Notes under the pieces: model-generated
The model's database searches: none
Seen by the model: only the letters and a program-made list of their open reading frames with translations
What the model was told of the DNA's origin: nothing
Assembly (NCBI GenBank): GCA_025359065.1
Contig: JANYHM010000010.1
Location: 1 to 50,610 of the forward strand
From: Synechococcales cyanobacterium GL140_1_metabinner_5_sub
GTDB taxonomy: Bacteria > Cyanobacteriota > Cyanobacteriia > Cyanobacteriales > Chamaesiphonaceae
DNA: 50,610 bases
Direction: 5' to 3'
Program-made: the position numbers and the translations under genes
In this document: piece by piece, positions 15,280 to 25,108 of the stretch
Numbering within the stretch: position 1 is the first letter of the stretch
Layout: each line of letters opens with the position of its first letter

Positions 15280-17139
15280 TTACCGATCGCTTGATGCCGA
15301 GTTTTCCCATTGCTGAATGGCTTTTTGGGCACTGTTGTAGGCAGCGGCACCAGGTGGAATTACCCGGGCGATGTTCAGCGCCCTTCCTAGATCTTGATTA
15401 GCAATAGCTTGGGCTTGTTGGAGCATAGAGCTGCTCCATTTATCGATCGAAGTTCTGGCTGATTTGTAAGAGCCGGAACCTTGAGGAATTTTGTCCGCAG
15501 CATCGATCGCTCCTAGCAGAGCTTCAGGGGTACCTTGGCTTGCTAGCTGTTGAGCTGCTGCTAACTGTTGTCCAGCTTGGCTGTCGCCGCTCCAAGCGCC
15601 GATTCTTTCTTGGGCTTGGCCATAGAGTGCCCGACCAGCTCCTATTTTGCGGGCTAGGGCGATCGCGGCGGTGGTGTTGCCGCTGCGGGCTTGTTGTTCA
15701 GCGCTTTCTAAAATCGGCGCATCTTCCATGCGCTGCAGTTGGCCAGTCCACTGCTGAATTTTTTGCTGCCCTTGGTTGAATAGTGCTCGACCAGGCCGAA
15801 TTTGTTGCATTTGGGCAATACCCTGGAGCAGGGCTGCTGGAGTGCCGCTGCTAGCAGCCTGTTCGGCAGCCTGGTAATAGGGTTGATCTTGATTTACTTG
15901 AATCTGATTCCGCCACTCGTTGATGGTATTTGCAGCTTGTTTGGCTAGGGGGTTATTGGCCGGAATTTGGCTAGCTTCTTTTATAGCTAGCCCCAGGTCA
16001 TCTGGTTTGCCAGAAGCTGCCATATTTCTGGCGCGCTGCAAATAGGCTAGATCAGAGATCTCTAACTGCCAGCCCGTCAAAAGTTCTTGGGCACGAGCAT
16101 AAACCGAGCTTTCGGTTTTGATTGCTTGTGCCATGCCAATTGCTTTCTCCAGATCGCCGATGGTGTTGTTTCTAGCAAAAGATTGAGCTTGGGCGATCGC
16201 ACTTACATCGTTTAACTCGGCTTGAATTTCTGGTGAAGAAGGTATTTGGCGAGTAATTTCTAATACTGTTTGCCAGTTATTTTGGTTGAGCTGGGTTTTG
16301 GCAATGCTCAGCATCTGTTTGCCAGATTCAGCAATTAAATCTTGAGATTCTTTATAGGCGTAGCTTTTTTTGTCGATTTTGCGGGCAATGGTAATGGCTT
16401 TAAGTAAGTCTTCGAGTTTGTTGCTCTTAATTAGTTTATGGGCGACATCAAGTTTGGCGCTGTCTTCTTTAGCTACTTGTACTCGATCAGATAGTTCCTG
16501 AAACCTGGTAACGCCCCAGTATTCGTTGCCCAGCTTGGTGAGTTTGGCGGCATATTGATAAGCCTCTGCCCAACGAGAATCACGCAGCAACCGCTCGGTT
16601 TTGGCATACAGTTCTTCGGCTTCTTTCCAATTCTTCTGCCATTTCTCTACTCGCTTTTGGACTGCACCGTAGGCTTTGACGTTTTTAGGGACTAATTTAG
16701 TGGCTTCTATAGCTCCTTTGATGTCACCTTTTTGATAGGCTCCTTCGGCTAACCGCAATAGTTCGATCGACCATTGTTGAATGTTGGCATCTACAAAATC
16801 TCGTAAGGGGTCATCAGCCGGAATATCTTTAACAAAACTGAAAGCGGCGATTAGATCTTTGAGGGTTTTCTTTCCGGCAGCAGCTTGACCACAAGACACC
16901 CGCAGCGAGGACGGAGCCATTGGCAGAAATAGTTCAGGACAGTTGGGGACTGCTTTGGGGTTCAAAAGCATTTGCAGAGCAATGTATCCCATGCCACCAC
17001 AAAGCCCACAGGTCATAATTGCCCAAAAAACCCAGCTACGTAAAAATGGCAGTTTTAACCACTGGGGCATTTGCGTCATCAAGGTTTTAGTGACCGTAGA
17101 TGACTGATTGAAGTCAAAGCGCAAGTGTGTCTTAGGCAA
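15280..17139 (-). CDS. Membrane-anchored protein with helical repeats, function unknown
   Basis: 619 residues. One N-terminal membrane helix at about 31-53 (FWAIMTCGLCGGMGYIALQM) follows a short basic leader. Nearly all the rest is built of degenerate alpha-helical repeats of roughly 35-45 residues, with recurring pieces such as AIALARKIGAGRALYGQAQ, AIDAADKIPQGSGSYKSA and ALNIARVIPPGAAAYNSAQ, and a tryptophan near the end of most units (INEWRNQI, IQQWTGQL, IGAWSGD). This looks like a TPR-like scaffold facing the periplasm or lumen. Relatives in cyanobacteria are often labelled chromosome segregation ATPase, but no ATPase motif is seen here. It ends 27 bp before the pabB start on the same strand. 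Confidence 0.8.
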   Translation of the reverse strand: MPKTHLRFDFNQSSTVTKTLMTQMPQWLKLPFLRSWVFWAIMTCGLCGGMGYIALQMLLNPKAVPNCPELFLPMAPSSLRVSCGQAAAGKKTLKDLIAAFSFVKDIPADDPLRDFVDANIQQWSIELLRLAEGAYQKGDIKGAIEATKLVPKNVKAYGAVQKRVEKWQKNWKEAEELYAKTERLLRDSRWAEAYQYAAKLTKLGNEYWGVTRFQELSDRVQVAKEDSAKLDVAHKLIKSNKLEDLLKAITIARKIDKKSYAYKESQDLIAESGKQMLSIAKTQLNQNNWQTVLEITRQIPSSPEIQAELNDVSAIAQAQSFARNNTIGDLEKAIGMAQAIKTESSVYARAQELLTGWQLEISDLAYLQRARNMAASGKPDDLGLAIKEASQIPANNPLAKQAANTINEWRNQIQVNQDQPYYQAAEQAASSGTPAALLQGIAQMQQIRPGRALFNQGQQKIQQWTGQLQRMEDAPILESAEQQARSGNTTAAIALARKIGAGRALYGQAQERIGAWSGDSQAGQQLAAAQQLASQGTPEALLGAIDAADKIPQGSGSYKSARTSIDKWSSSMLQQAQAIANQDLGRALNIARVIPPGAAAYNSAQKAIQQWENSASSDR

Positions 17140-17238
17140 CGCTACACTTCCTGATGCTGATAAGGATCGTTAAGAACCATTGTGTTTTTGTTATTATCTC
17201 ACTTTCGATCGTAAGACTGTCAAGCGTAAGATGGCAGA

Positions 17239-17322
17239 TTTTACCAGTTTTCGCGGCGTTTTAGCGCAAAAGTGTCACTGTAAAATGACTGGTAAAAACG
17301 CCTAGTAAAACGATGGGTAAAA
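17239..17322. promoter_or_regulatory. Four phased GTAAAA repeats and an overlapping inverted repeat
   Basis: GTAAAA occurs at 17280, 17292, 17305 and 17317, spaced 12, 13 and 12 bp. The second and fourth copies extend to GGTAAAAAC, so the unit may be a 25-bp pair present twice. An inverted repeat with 10-bp arms, TTTTACCAGT at 17239-17248 and ACTGGTAAAA at 17288-17297, overlaps the first two copies. It lies upstream of the repeat-protein gene (minus strand, start 17139) and downstream of hslO. Regular helical spacing suggests a multimeric regulator site; the regulator is unknown. Confidence 0.45.
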
Positions 17323-17382
17323 ACTAGAGTCAGCTTAGTATACCCACAGAGATTCAAGATTTTATTAAGCCTACAATAAGCC

Positions 17383-18276
17383 TTAAGCGCAGGGCATTCC
17401 AGAAATTAATGATTGCAATTGTCGATCGTCTAGACGGTAAACGTCAGCACAAAATTCACAGGTAACTTCTGCACCGCACTCTTGGTTTAGCATATCTTCT
17501 AGTTCTTGCTTGCCGAGCATTTTTAGCGCTTCTGCCATGCGATCGATCGTGCAACCACATTGATAGCGCAGCATTTGGATTTCGGGGAAAATTTCCAATC
17601 CCAAATCACCCAAGATTCCTTCCATCATTTGGGGCAGAGTCATGCCCGCTTGCAGCATGGGGGTAAAGCCCTGCACGGCACTGAGCCGAGACTGTAACAA
17701 GTCTACCAAGTCTTCGTCGCGCGCCGCTTTGGGTAATACCTGAATCAGTAATCCACCGGCTGCGGTCACGCCGCTGGCATCGACAAAGACACCCACAATC
17801 AAAGCTGAGGGAGTTTGCTCAGAGGTGACTAGGTAATGGGCTAAGTCTTCACCGATTTCGCCAGAAACTAGCTCTACAGTGCTGTTATAAGGTTGGCCGC
17901 TGCCACTGTCTCGGACTACATAAAGATAACCTCGCCGCCCGACGGCTCCGCCCACATCTAGCTTGCCTTTTTCGTTGGGGGGTAGTTCGATCGACGGGTT
18001 GCCCACATAGCCTCGCACGGTGCCATCGGTACCGGCATCTACCAAAATTCCTTGCAGTGGGCCTTGGCCTTTGATCCGAATATTCACTCGGGATTCAGCT
18101 TTTTTCATACTAGAAGCAAACAATAAGCCAGCGACCATGGTGCGCCCCAAGGCTGCCGTGGCCACGTGGGATAATTTGTGCCGCCCGCGTGCTTCTTCAG
18201 TGAGCTGGGTAGTAATTGCCCCCACCACCCGAATACCGCCGTCTGCTGCTGTTGCCCGAATTAGTTTATCTGCCAT
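17383..18276 (-). CDS. hslO: Redox-regulated chaperone Hsp33
   Basis: 297 residues from MADKLIRATAADGG, the usual start of the family; longer in-frame starts up to 18381 exist but add an unlike N-terminus. Hsp33 is a holdase activated by oxidation when four zinc-bound cysteines form disulfides. Those are present: QCGC followed about 30 residues later by CEFC. The core RGYVGNPSIELPP and VGRRGYLYVVRD blocks are also present. It stands alone, divergent from the MlaD-type gene, with about 140 bp between starts. Confidence 0.95.
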   Translation of the reverse strand: MADKLIRATAADGGIRVVGAITTQLTEEARGRHKLSHVATAALGRTMVAGLLFASSMKKAESRVNIRIKGQGPLQGILVDAGTDGTVRGYVGNPSIELPPNEKGKLDVGGAVGRRGYLYVVRDSGSGQPYNSTVELVSGEIGEDLAHYLVTSEQTPSALIVGVFVDASGVTAAGGLLIQVLPKAARDEDLVDLLQSRLSAVQGFTPMLQAGMTLPQMMEGILGDLGLEIFPEIQMLRYQCGCTIDRMAEALKMLGKQELEDMLNQECGAEVTCEFCADVYRLDDRQLQSLISGMPCA

Positions 18277-18417
18277 AGTGCTGCTGGATTTTCCCATGAT
18301 TATTGTATCTTTAAAATTTCCAGAAGCGGGGAGAAAGAAATAGACATTTCCCATCGGGTACAATTTAGGCACGGGTAACATTTATCTACCTCGATCGAGG
18401 TACATGGAGAAAAGTCA

Positions 18418-19836
18418 ATGCAGTCACGGGCAATGCGAGAAGGTTCGGTAGGCTTAATGCTCATTGCTGGTCTGGGTATCTTCGCGGCTGCGGCTCTCTG
18501 GCTCAGAGGCATCGGCCCCAGCAACCAGAAATATATAATAAATGCGCAGTTTACTGAAGCTGCTGGGATTCAGCAGGGCGGAGCCGTGAGGTTTCGGGGC
18601 ATTCGGGTGGGCAAAATTGCCAACATCAAACCCAGTGAAAATGGGGTAGAAGTGGCCTTAGAAATTACTGACCCTACCCTCAAAATTCCTCGTAATTCGA
18701 TCGCTGAAGTTAGTCAAACTGGCTTAATTGGTGAACCGGTGATCGAAATTGTGCCTCAAGGCTCGGTGACTTTGGCTGCCAATGCCGCTAATGCGGTAGA
18801 TAGTAGCTGTGATGGCAATGCCATTGTTTGCAATAACGCCCAAATGTCTGGCCGAGCTGGTGCTAGCTTTAATGAATTGCTGCGCAGGGCGACAGCATTA
18901 GTCAGCCGCTACGAATCTCCCGAGATTGTGGATGGTTTAAAGAAGACTTTAGCTAATGCCAGTCAGGCTGCTGCGGATATTTCGGTGCTCAGTAAAAAGT
19001 TTGGCGATTTGCCTGATTCGATTAAAAAAGAGCTAAGTACAGTGTCTGCTAGTGCTAATACTGTCACCAAATCTTTGGATACTACGGTGCGCAATGCCGA
19101 CACTGCCATTCAGAAGGTTGGTAGGGCTACCGATACGATTACGATTACGGCCAATAAATTTGGTGCTACTGCCGATAAGTTTGGAGAGACTGCTGATCAG
19201 GTAAACAAAACTGCTAATGGTATCAATACTACTGCCGCAGACTACAGCAAGTTAGCCCAGTCGGTAGATGGTTTGATTGCCGAAAATCGCCAGACTTTTA
19301 AGACTACTCTGACTAGTTTTAATGCTTTGAGCGTGGATCTACGGAAGACGGTAAATAGTCTAGACCCCACAATTAGCAAGCTAAATACCACGATTGCGAA
19401 AGTGGACTCTGATGCTTTGGCTAGAGATTTAAAAAGCGTGCTGGCAAATGCCAATAAAACCACCGAAAATCTGCGGGATGTTTCGGCTAGATTAAACAAC
19501 CCTAAAACTCTAGATACTTTGCAAGAAACTCTGAATTCTGCGAGGCTGACTTTTCAGAATGTCCAAAAAATCACCGCAGATTTAGATGAAGTCACCGGAG
19601 ATCCAGGCTTCCGTAACAATATTAAAAAGTTAGTAAATGGCTTGGGACAATTGGTATCTTCGGGAGAAACCATGGAACAGCAAATCAAGCTGGCTCAAGA
19701 TCTAGAGCCAATTAATCAGTCGTTGGCTGCCAACAGTGCTGAGTTGGCTAGGGTCTATGGCGCTACTCTGACTTTTCCACCAGTTAAGGCTACTACCGGT
19801 AAATTAACTGAAAAACCTGTGGAGAATAAGCCCTAA
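18418..19836 (+). CDS. MlaD/MCE-domain lipid-transport protein
   Basis: 472 residues. The N-terminal membrane anchor at about 8-30 (GSVGLMLIAGLGIFAAAALWL) is followed by an MCE domain (AAGIQQGGAVRFRGIRVGKI and IGEPVIEIVPQG) and a long helical tail of about 300 residues rich in coiled-coil heptads (ADKFGETADQVNKTANGINT). MlaD-type proteins form hexameric rings that pass lipids between membranes. The long tail is typical of cyanobacterial and plastid (TGD2-like) forms. The partner ABC genes are not in the window. The giant membrane protein starts 29 bp downstream on the same strand. Confidence 0.9.
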   Translation: MQSRAMREGSVGLMLIAGLGIFAAAALWLRGIGPSNQKYIINAQFTEAAGIQQGGAVRFRGIRVGKIANIKPSENGVEVALEITDPTLKIPRNSIAEVSQTGLIGEPVIEIVPQGSVTLAANAANAVDSSCDGNAIVCNNAQMSGRAGASFNELLRRATALVSRYESPEIVDGLKKTLANASQAAADISVLSKKFGDLPDSIKKELSTVSASANTVTKSLDTTVRNADTAIQKVGRATDTITITANKFGATADKFGETADQVNKTANGINTTAADYSKLAQSVDGLIAENRQTFKTTLTSFNALSVDLRKTVNSLDPTISKLNTTIAKVDSDALARDLKSVLANANKTTENLRDVSARLNNPKTLDTLQETLNSARLTFQNVQKITADLDEVTGDPGFRNNIKKLVNGLGQLVSSGETMEQQIKLAQDLEPINQSLAANSAELARVYGATLTFPPVKATTGKLTEKPVENKP

Positions 19837-19865
19837 CTTTTACGCTACTAAACGCTTTACGTTAC

Positions 19866-22800
19866 ATGGCTCGGCCAGAGTCGCCAGCGCCTCAAATTGA
19901 CTTATTAACTCAGCATCCATCAATCATGAAACTCAACCCAGCTTTGAATTTTTCTGCAAATAGCCAAAATAATCGATCTCACAGTGATTCTGTTGAATAT
20001 TTGAGCTGTTTTATCCCAGAATTAATTTCACTCTTATTACTGATGGCTGGGCACAAACATTTTTCTAGCCCAGCTATCAGCGATTTGGAGAAAAGCTGTT
20101 TGTTTTTCACTGCTGTTCTATTGACCAGATTTATTTGGAATGTCGCAATATTAATTCATGGCTGTGGCCATAGCATCACTAAAGCTCTAATCGACCAAGA
20201 ATTATCTGATATAAGCATTAGTAATATTATAGAAAATAGAAATTCAGACGAATTATTCAAGTCTTTTTTGCCATTTAATCCAACATTTATACCCTTTCTC
20301 ACACAGCGATCGGCTCTCTCCATCACAGCCGGAAACAAGGCTCCCTGGAAAATTCGCATCAAAGCATCCGGTGGATTACTATTCAATTTCATTACTTTTT
20401 TACTAGGAATAATCTATCTACAGCAGCCAAGCATTTCTTTGACTGGTGAATACTCGGCGATTGCCGTGATCACCGCTAACTTACTCTTAATTCTCAGCTC
20501 TCGATCGGACATGGTAGCCATAGTTACCGGAACAGCCGATCGATTCTACTGTGGCAACTTTGGCTTTATTGGCTGGCAGCAACAAATCGACAAAAGCGAA
20601 CTGCTGCCCAAAACCCTGCTAGATATCTCCCAAACCATGGGTCGAGAAACCGAAATTCGCGGTGAACAAGCAGGCGGCGGACTGACCCTAGGCCGCGACA
20701 AAGCAGGCAACGTTGTTTTCGTCGGCCACAAAATTGTCAACCCCAAACGGGGCAACCTCACCACCACCCTAGAAGCAGCCTTTGCCAAAACCCGCCAACA
20801 AGCCGCCCGATCGGGCATCAAACCTATGGAATCTACCATTGGGGCATGGCACTATCGCTTTGGCACCAGTGGCCCCCCAGCCGTAATTGAAACCCACTGG
20901 CACGAATGGACTCCTGGTAAAATCGAAACTGTCTGGCAAATCGAAAACGGTCAGTGGATTGCCCGACCCAAAAACATCAACAACCGCATTACCCACAACG
21001 GCGACTTTAGTAGCTGGACATTATTTGGCGAACCAGTAGAAAATGGCACGATCGGACTATGGCTAGAACGAGTACTGAACATCCCCAACAATACTGTCGG
21101 TGACTCGCCGAAGCTGGCCGGAATGATGGATTTACTCATTACCCAAGGCATGTGGGCAGCCTCTGTGCGGCTGGCCTACCAATTGACCGTTGCCAGCAAT
21201 GTAGAAGATGCTTTTGGTGGCCAAGAGCCCAGTAAAACGGCTCCGAATACGGCTCCTTCCGTTGCAGATTTAAACCACTGGGCAAGTATTTTTGAAGCGG
21301 TTTTTTCGGCTCAAATCGGCGGCTTAACTATTCCAGAAAGTATTTCGACGACACAGAATCTCAATAAATTACAGCAGGATACTATCCAGCAGCTCAAATC
21401 GGAGCTGCTGCTCGCCAAGCTGACTCAAAAACAGCTCCAGGCTTTTGTAGAAGAAACCATCCAGGCGTTTCTAAAAAACAACTTGTATCAGGCCACCAAA
21501 CTCTTCCTGGCGAATGCCCAGGGCAGCTTTGGGCTAGCCACTGTTTCTACTCTAGAAACCGATCATTTGATTGTGAGCGCTTTAGGGCAGCCAATTACCT
21601 TGGGGTTCGATCGGCAAAATCAATACGCTGTCTATGCCTCGGAGCCCACTGCTGTAGATGTTGTCCTCGCCGACCAGCCCGGAAACTACCGCCTAGATCT
21701 GAACCAAAACACTGGTGAGATAGCTGTTCTCAGCGCCACCAGTCTAGTCATTTATTCTATGACCGAAGATCGGGAACTAGATGAAACTGAGATGCTGCGA
21801 CGACGGGTGCCTTTCCAGGGACATCCCTATGTGCAAACTTCCACCGGTCAAGCAACCGACCCAGTAGAAAGAGATCTGCGAGATATTCCTCGGATCATGA
21901 ACAAAATTCAGACTAATTGGGAAGATCCAGAATCACTAAATCGCCAAAGCGCCGAATACTTACTCCAGTTATTTGTTACCAAAGCCAAGTACCTCAACGA
22001 AAAACAAGAAAAATTAAAATCCCTCGGCTTGGATCCTTTACTCGCTGAATCTAGACACGTAGATTTTTTGGTAACTGGAGTGGAAAACAGTCTGTGGTTA
22101 GGGGAAAGATTTGCCGAAGATCTCAAAACAATTTACCCGGCCTTGTCGATCCAAACCATGTCATCTAACGAACTGCTGCATAAAGTGCAGTACGACTTTG
22201 ATAGCCTGAACCTAGCCTCAAAATCGATTATTTTTGGGATCAGTCAATCGGGTCAAACCTTCCCCACCCGCCAAGTTCTTCATGCTTGCGATCTATTAGT
22301 TCGTCAAAAAATTATTCAAGAATTCTTTATTCTGACCGGTGAACCTACCAGCTTTATTGGTTCACCTCTGGGTCAACCAATCTTTTTGAAAGATGCCTTT
22401 AGCCGCCGGATTTTTACTAACGAAAGTGGCCGCAGAACGGTGGAACCAGCTACTGCCTCTGTCGCAGCCATACACCAAACCTTGACCGAGCTAATATTTT
22501 ATTTGACTCGGCGAATGCAGAAGTATTTCACCGAAGGCCAACCACTGGGGATGACTCTATCACCAGCAGGTTTAATGCTGCTGGAACAAGAAAACGAATT
22601 TCTGCAGCAGAACATCACCGAAATGGTGGGAGCCAGCGCCACTGGACAATCCCAGACAAGCCATTTATATCAGCAGCTCATTCAAGGTGGCAAAACCTGG
22701 GCTGTGCATATCACTGAGGCACCCTTGGCCTGGGCAATTCATTCTCTATATGTATTGGTGACAGTGGGCTGGGCGATTCCCTTTGGCTATACGATACCTC

Positions 22801-23636
22801 TAGTCCAGACTATTTTTAGGGGCATCCAACTGATCTTGCCTCTGCCACCAGAGAGTTTGGCTTACAAAATTGTGTCTCCGATCGTCACCGTAGCCGATAT
22901 CATTATTTACATTTTTGGTGCCTGGTTCTGGACAATGGGTTTGCGCATTATCCAAAAACGCCAGCTATTTGCCCGTACCGGCAAACGCACCCTGGTAATT
23001 GGCGATACCCATTGGATTCATCAAATTCTCAAGAACTATGTAAGCAAATTGTTCTCGCTTAGCTATGGCATTGCTTCTTTAGAAATCCATGGAGATAATC
23101 CTCAAGATCATTTACTCCACAATTTTGGGCATCGAGTAGTCCGGGGCACTTTGCTGTTTTTGGGCGTACCCGATGGCCGTCGCAATCCCAAGTATCAAAG
23201 CCAAGAAAACTCAGTATTGATGACTGGCAAACAGTCCAGCGGGATTCATAACCTTAAAACCGGGCCAGAGATTGTAGCAGTGGGTGCCAATCCCAGCATT
23301 GGCAAACAGGGTTTTGCCGGTTCGATCGTCCTCCCCAGCACCCTGAGCACATTGACCAAACATCAGCCTCAAATCCCCGATAAAGTAGTGGAAACTTTAC
23401 GGGAATCGCGCTTTGGCTCTTTTAGAAGATTAATAGCTAGCTACGTATTTTTCTGGGCATTAGCCAAACAGGTAGCTTCTTTTCCAGTAATTAAATACAG
23501 CTTCTGGAAATCTCAAAGTCGCTCTAAGATAATGACTACTGCTGCACCAGTGGCAGCGATCGATCTAGATCACCCCGAAGGTGAGGAAACCTCTATTTTG
23601 ATGCGGGCTGGCATGATCAATCGAGAACAGAGCTAA
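19866..23636 (+). CDS. Giant fusion: degenerate M50-like membrane domain, class II glutamine amidotransferase, SIS domain
   Basis: 1256 codons; ATG 19926 (MKLNPALNF) is an equally good start. Residues 1-225 hold membrane helices with IHGCGH (His98 to His102), like a site-2 protease HExxH lacking its Glu, then SGGLLFNF and RSDM. At Cys229 begins CGNFGFIG, which matches the CGIVGYIG start of GlmS-type Ntn amidotransferases. WHYRFGTSG (Arg331) and THNGDF (Asn378, Gly379) match the glutamine-binding motifs. Residues about 730-900 form a SIS sugar-phosphate domain with FGISQSGQT (790-798). Two further helices lie near 955-985 and 1010-1035. GlmS needs the Cys at the N-terminus, so this Cys would have to be exposed by cleavage. 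Function not known; argH is convergent, 8 bp away. Confidence 0.75.
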   Translation: MARPESPAPQIDLLTQHPSIMKLNPALNFSANSQNNRSHSDSVEYLSCFIPELISLLLLMAGHKHFSSPAISDLEKSCLFFTAVLLTRFIWNVAILIHGCGHSITKALIDQELSDISISNIIENRNSDELFKSFLPFNPTFIPFLTQRSALSITAGNKAPWKIRIKASGGLLFNFITFLLGIIYLQQPSISLTGEYSAIAVITANLLLILSSRSDMVAIVTGTADRFYCGNFGFIGWQQQIDKSELLPKTLLDISQTMGRETEIRGEQAGGGLTLGRDKAGNVVFVGHKIVNPKRGNLTTTLEAAFAKTRQQAARSGIKPMESTIGAWHYRFGTSGPPAVIETHWHEWTPGKIETVWQIENGQWIARPKNINNRITHNGDFSSWTLFGEPVENGTIGLWLERVLNIPNNTVGDSPKLAGMMDLLITQGMWAASVRLAYQLTVASNVEDAFGGQEPSKTAPNTAPSVADLNHWASIFEAVFSAQIGGLTIPESISTTQNLNKLQQDTIQQLKSELLLAKLTQKQLQAFVEETIQAFLKNNLYQATKLFLANAQGSFGLATVSTLETDHLIVSALGQPITLGFDRQNQYAVYASEPTAVDVVLADQPGNYRLDLNQNTGEIAVLSATSLVIYSMTEDRELDETEMLRRRVPFQGHPYVQTSTGQATDPVERDLRDIPRIMNKIQTNWEDPESLNRQSAEYLLQLFVTKAKYLNEKQEKLKSLGLDPLLAESRHVDFLVTGVENSLWLGERFAEDLKTIYPALSIQTMSSNELLHKVQYDFDSLNLASKSIIFGISQSGQTFPTRQVLHACDLLVRQKIIQEFFILTGEPTSFIGSPLGQPIFLKDAFSRRIFTNESGRRTVEPATASVAAIHQTLTELIFYLTRRMQKYFTEGQPLGMTLSPAGLMLLEQENEFLQQNITEMVGASATGQSQTSHLYQQLIQGGKTWAVHITEAPLAWAIHSLYVLVTVGWAIPFGYTIPLVQTIFRGIQLILPLPPESLAYKIVSPIVTVADIIIYIFGAWFWTMGLRIIQKRQLFARTGKRTLVIGDTHWIHQILKNYVSKLFSLSYGIASLEIHGDNPQDHLLHNFGHRVVRGTLLFLGVPDGRRNPKYQSQENSVLMTGKQSSGIHNLKTGPEIVAVGANPSIGKQGFAGSIVLPSTLSTLTKHQPQIPDKVVETLRESRFGSFRRLIASYVFFWALAKQVASFPVIKYSFWKSQSRSKIMTTAAPVAAIDLDHPEGEETSILMRAGMINREQS

Positions 23637-23644
23637 TCTAACCT

Positions 23645-25027
23645 CTAGGGGTCGGATAAAATTTGCTCAGATCGATCGATCGCTTTCCGTACCTGATTAA
23701 AGCCAGTACCACCATAGCTATTTCTAGCTGCCACCACTTGCCGAGGCTTAATGGCATCATAAATATCATCCTCAAAAGCCGGATGAATTGCCTGCCATTC
23801 TGCCAAAGTTAAATCTTTCAACAGCTTATTTGTTAGCAGACAGGTTTTTACCACCTGCCCCACCATGCCATAAGCCTCCCGGAAAGGCACCTGCTTAGTC
23901 ACCAAATAATCGGCCACATCAGTAGCATTTGAGAAATCCTCATTCACGGCTGCCTCCAATCTTTGGGGCTGGAACTCTAGACCCTCTTGGAACAACACAA
24001 TCATCGCCGTCAAACAGACCTGCACAGTTTTCACCGTATCAAACAATCCTTCTTTGTCCTCTTGAAGATCCTTGTTGTAAGCCAAGGGCAAACCCTTCAT
24101 AACTGTCAGCATCGCCTGTAAATGACCAAATACCCGCCCGGTTTTGCCTCGTACCAGCTCCGCCACGTCCGGGTTTTTCTTTTGAGGCATGATGCTAGAG
24201 CCAGTGGCACAGCGATCGGTTAACTTAATAAACCCGGCTTCTTGAGTCGCCCAAAAAATCACTTCTTCGGCAAGGCGGCTGAGATGCACCATGATAATGC
24301 TGGCGGCACCCAGGAATTCGATCACAAAATCTCGATCGCTCACCCCGTCCAAACTATTGGCATATGTATCAGCAAAGTTCAATAAGTCCGCAGTAAAAGC
24401 TCGATCGATCTTCAAAGTAGTTCCGGCCAAGGCACCGCAGCCCAAAGGCGAGATATTGACTCGTTTGCGCACATCGCCCAATCTTTCCCAATCTCGATCG
24501 GCCATCTCAAAGTAGGCCAACAGGTGATGAGCGAGGCTAATAGGCTGGGCGCGTTGAAGGTGGGTATAGCCAGGAATTAAGGTTTCTACATTTTCTTTGG
24601 CCAGATCAAGTAATACTTGCTGCCAGTCTCGGAGCTGCTGGCGAATAATATCGATTTGGGCACGAAGATATAGGCGGGTGTCGGTGCCCACTTGGTCGTT
24701 ACGAGAGCGGGCAGTATGCAGCTTTTTACCCACGTCGCCCACAATGGCAATAAGTCTTTTTTCAACGGCGAAGTGGACATCTTCTAGATCTAGACTGATC
24801 GGAAGGTTACCATCCCAGTACTCTTGGCGAATTTGTTGTAGTCCAGCGACTAATTGCAGACCCTCGTCATCGCTAATGATGCCAGTATAAGCCAGCATTT
24901 GAGCATGGGCGATCGAGCCATCCAGGTCATATTCGATCAGTTGAATATCGAAGCTGATACTGGCGTTGAATTCAACGATGGCGGGATGAAGTGTTCCGTC
25001 GAAGCGTTGGCTCCAGGTCTGTGACAT
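23645..25027 (-). CDS. argH: Argininosuccinate lyase
   Basis: 460 residues, the normal family length. Splits argininosuccinate to arginine and fumarate, the last step of arginine synthesis; cytoplasmic tetramer. Visible signatures are WSQRFDG at the N-terminus, [30 protein letters not shown], and the fumarase/aspartase-family loop [12 protein letters not shown] with its catalytic serine. It is monocistronic by position, convergent with the SIS fusion gene. Confidence 0.98.
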   Translation of the reverse strand: MSQTWSQRFDGTLHPAIVEFNASISFDIQLIEYDLDGSIAHAQMLAYTGIISDDEGLQLVAGLQQIRQEYWDGNLPISLDLEDVHFAVEKRLIAIVGDVGKKLHTARSRNDQVGTDTRLYLRAQIDIIRQQLRDWQQVLLDLAKENVETLIPGYTHLQRAQPISLAHHLLAYFEMADRDWERLGDVRKRVNISPLGCGALAGTTLKIDRAFTADLLNFADTYANSLDGVSDRDFVIEFLGAASIIMVHLSRLAEEVIFWATQEAGFIKLTDRCATGSSIMPQKKNPDVAELVRGKTGRVFGHLQAMLTVMKGLPLAYNKDLQEDKEGLFDTVKTVQVCLTAMIVLFQEGLEFQPQRLEAAVNEDFSNATDVADYLVTKQVPFREAYGMVGQVVKTCLLTNKLLKDLTLAEWQAIHPAFEDDIYDAIKPRQVVAARNSYGGTGFNQVRKAIDRSEQILSDP

Positions 25028-25108
25028 AGCAGTACCCTAAAAAATCTTTGGTCTTTAGCATTTTAGCGGTTTGTGGTCTGCTGCTGATTGACCGATGATT
25101 GAGTGTGG

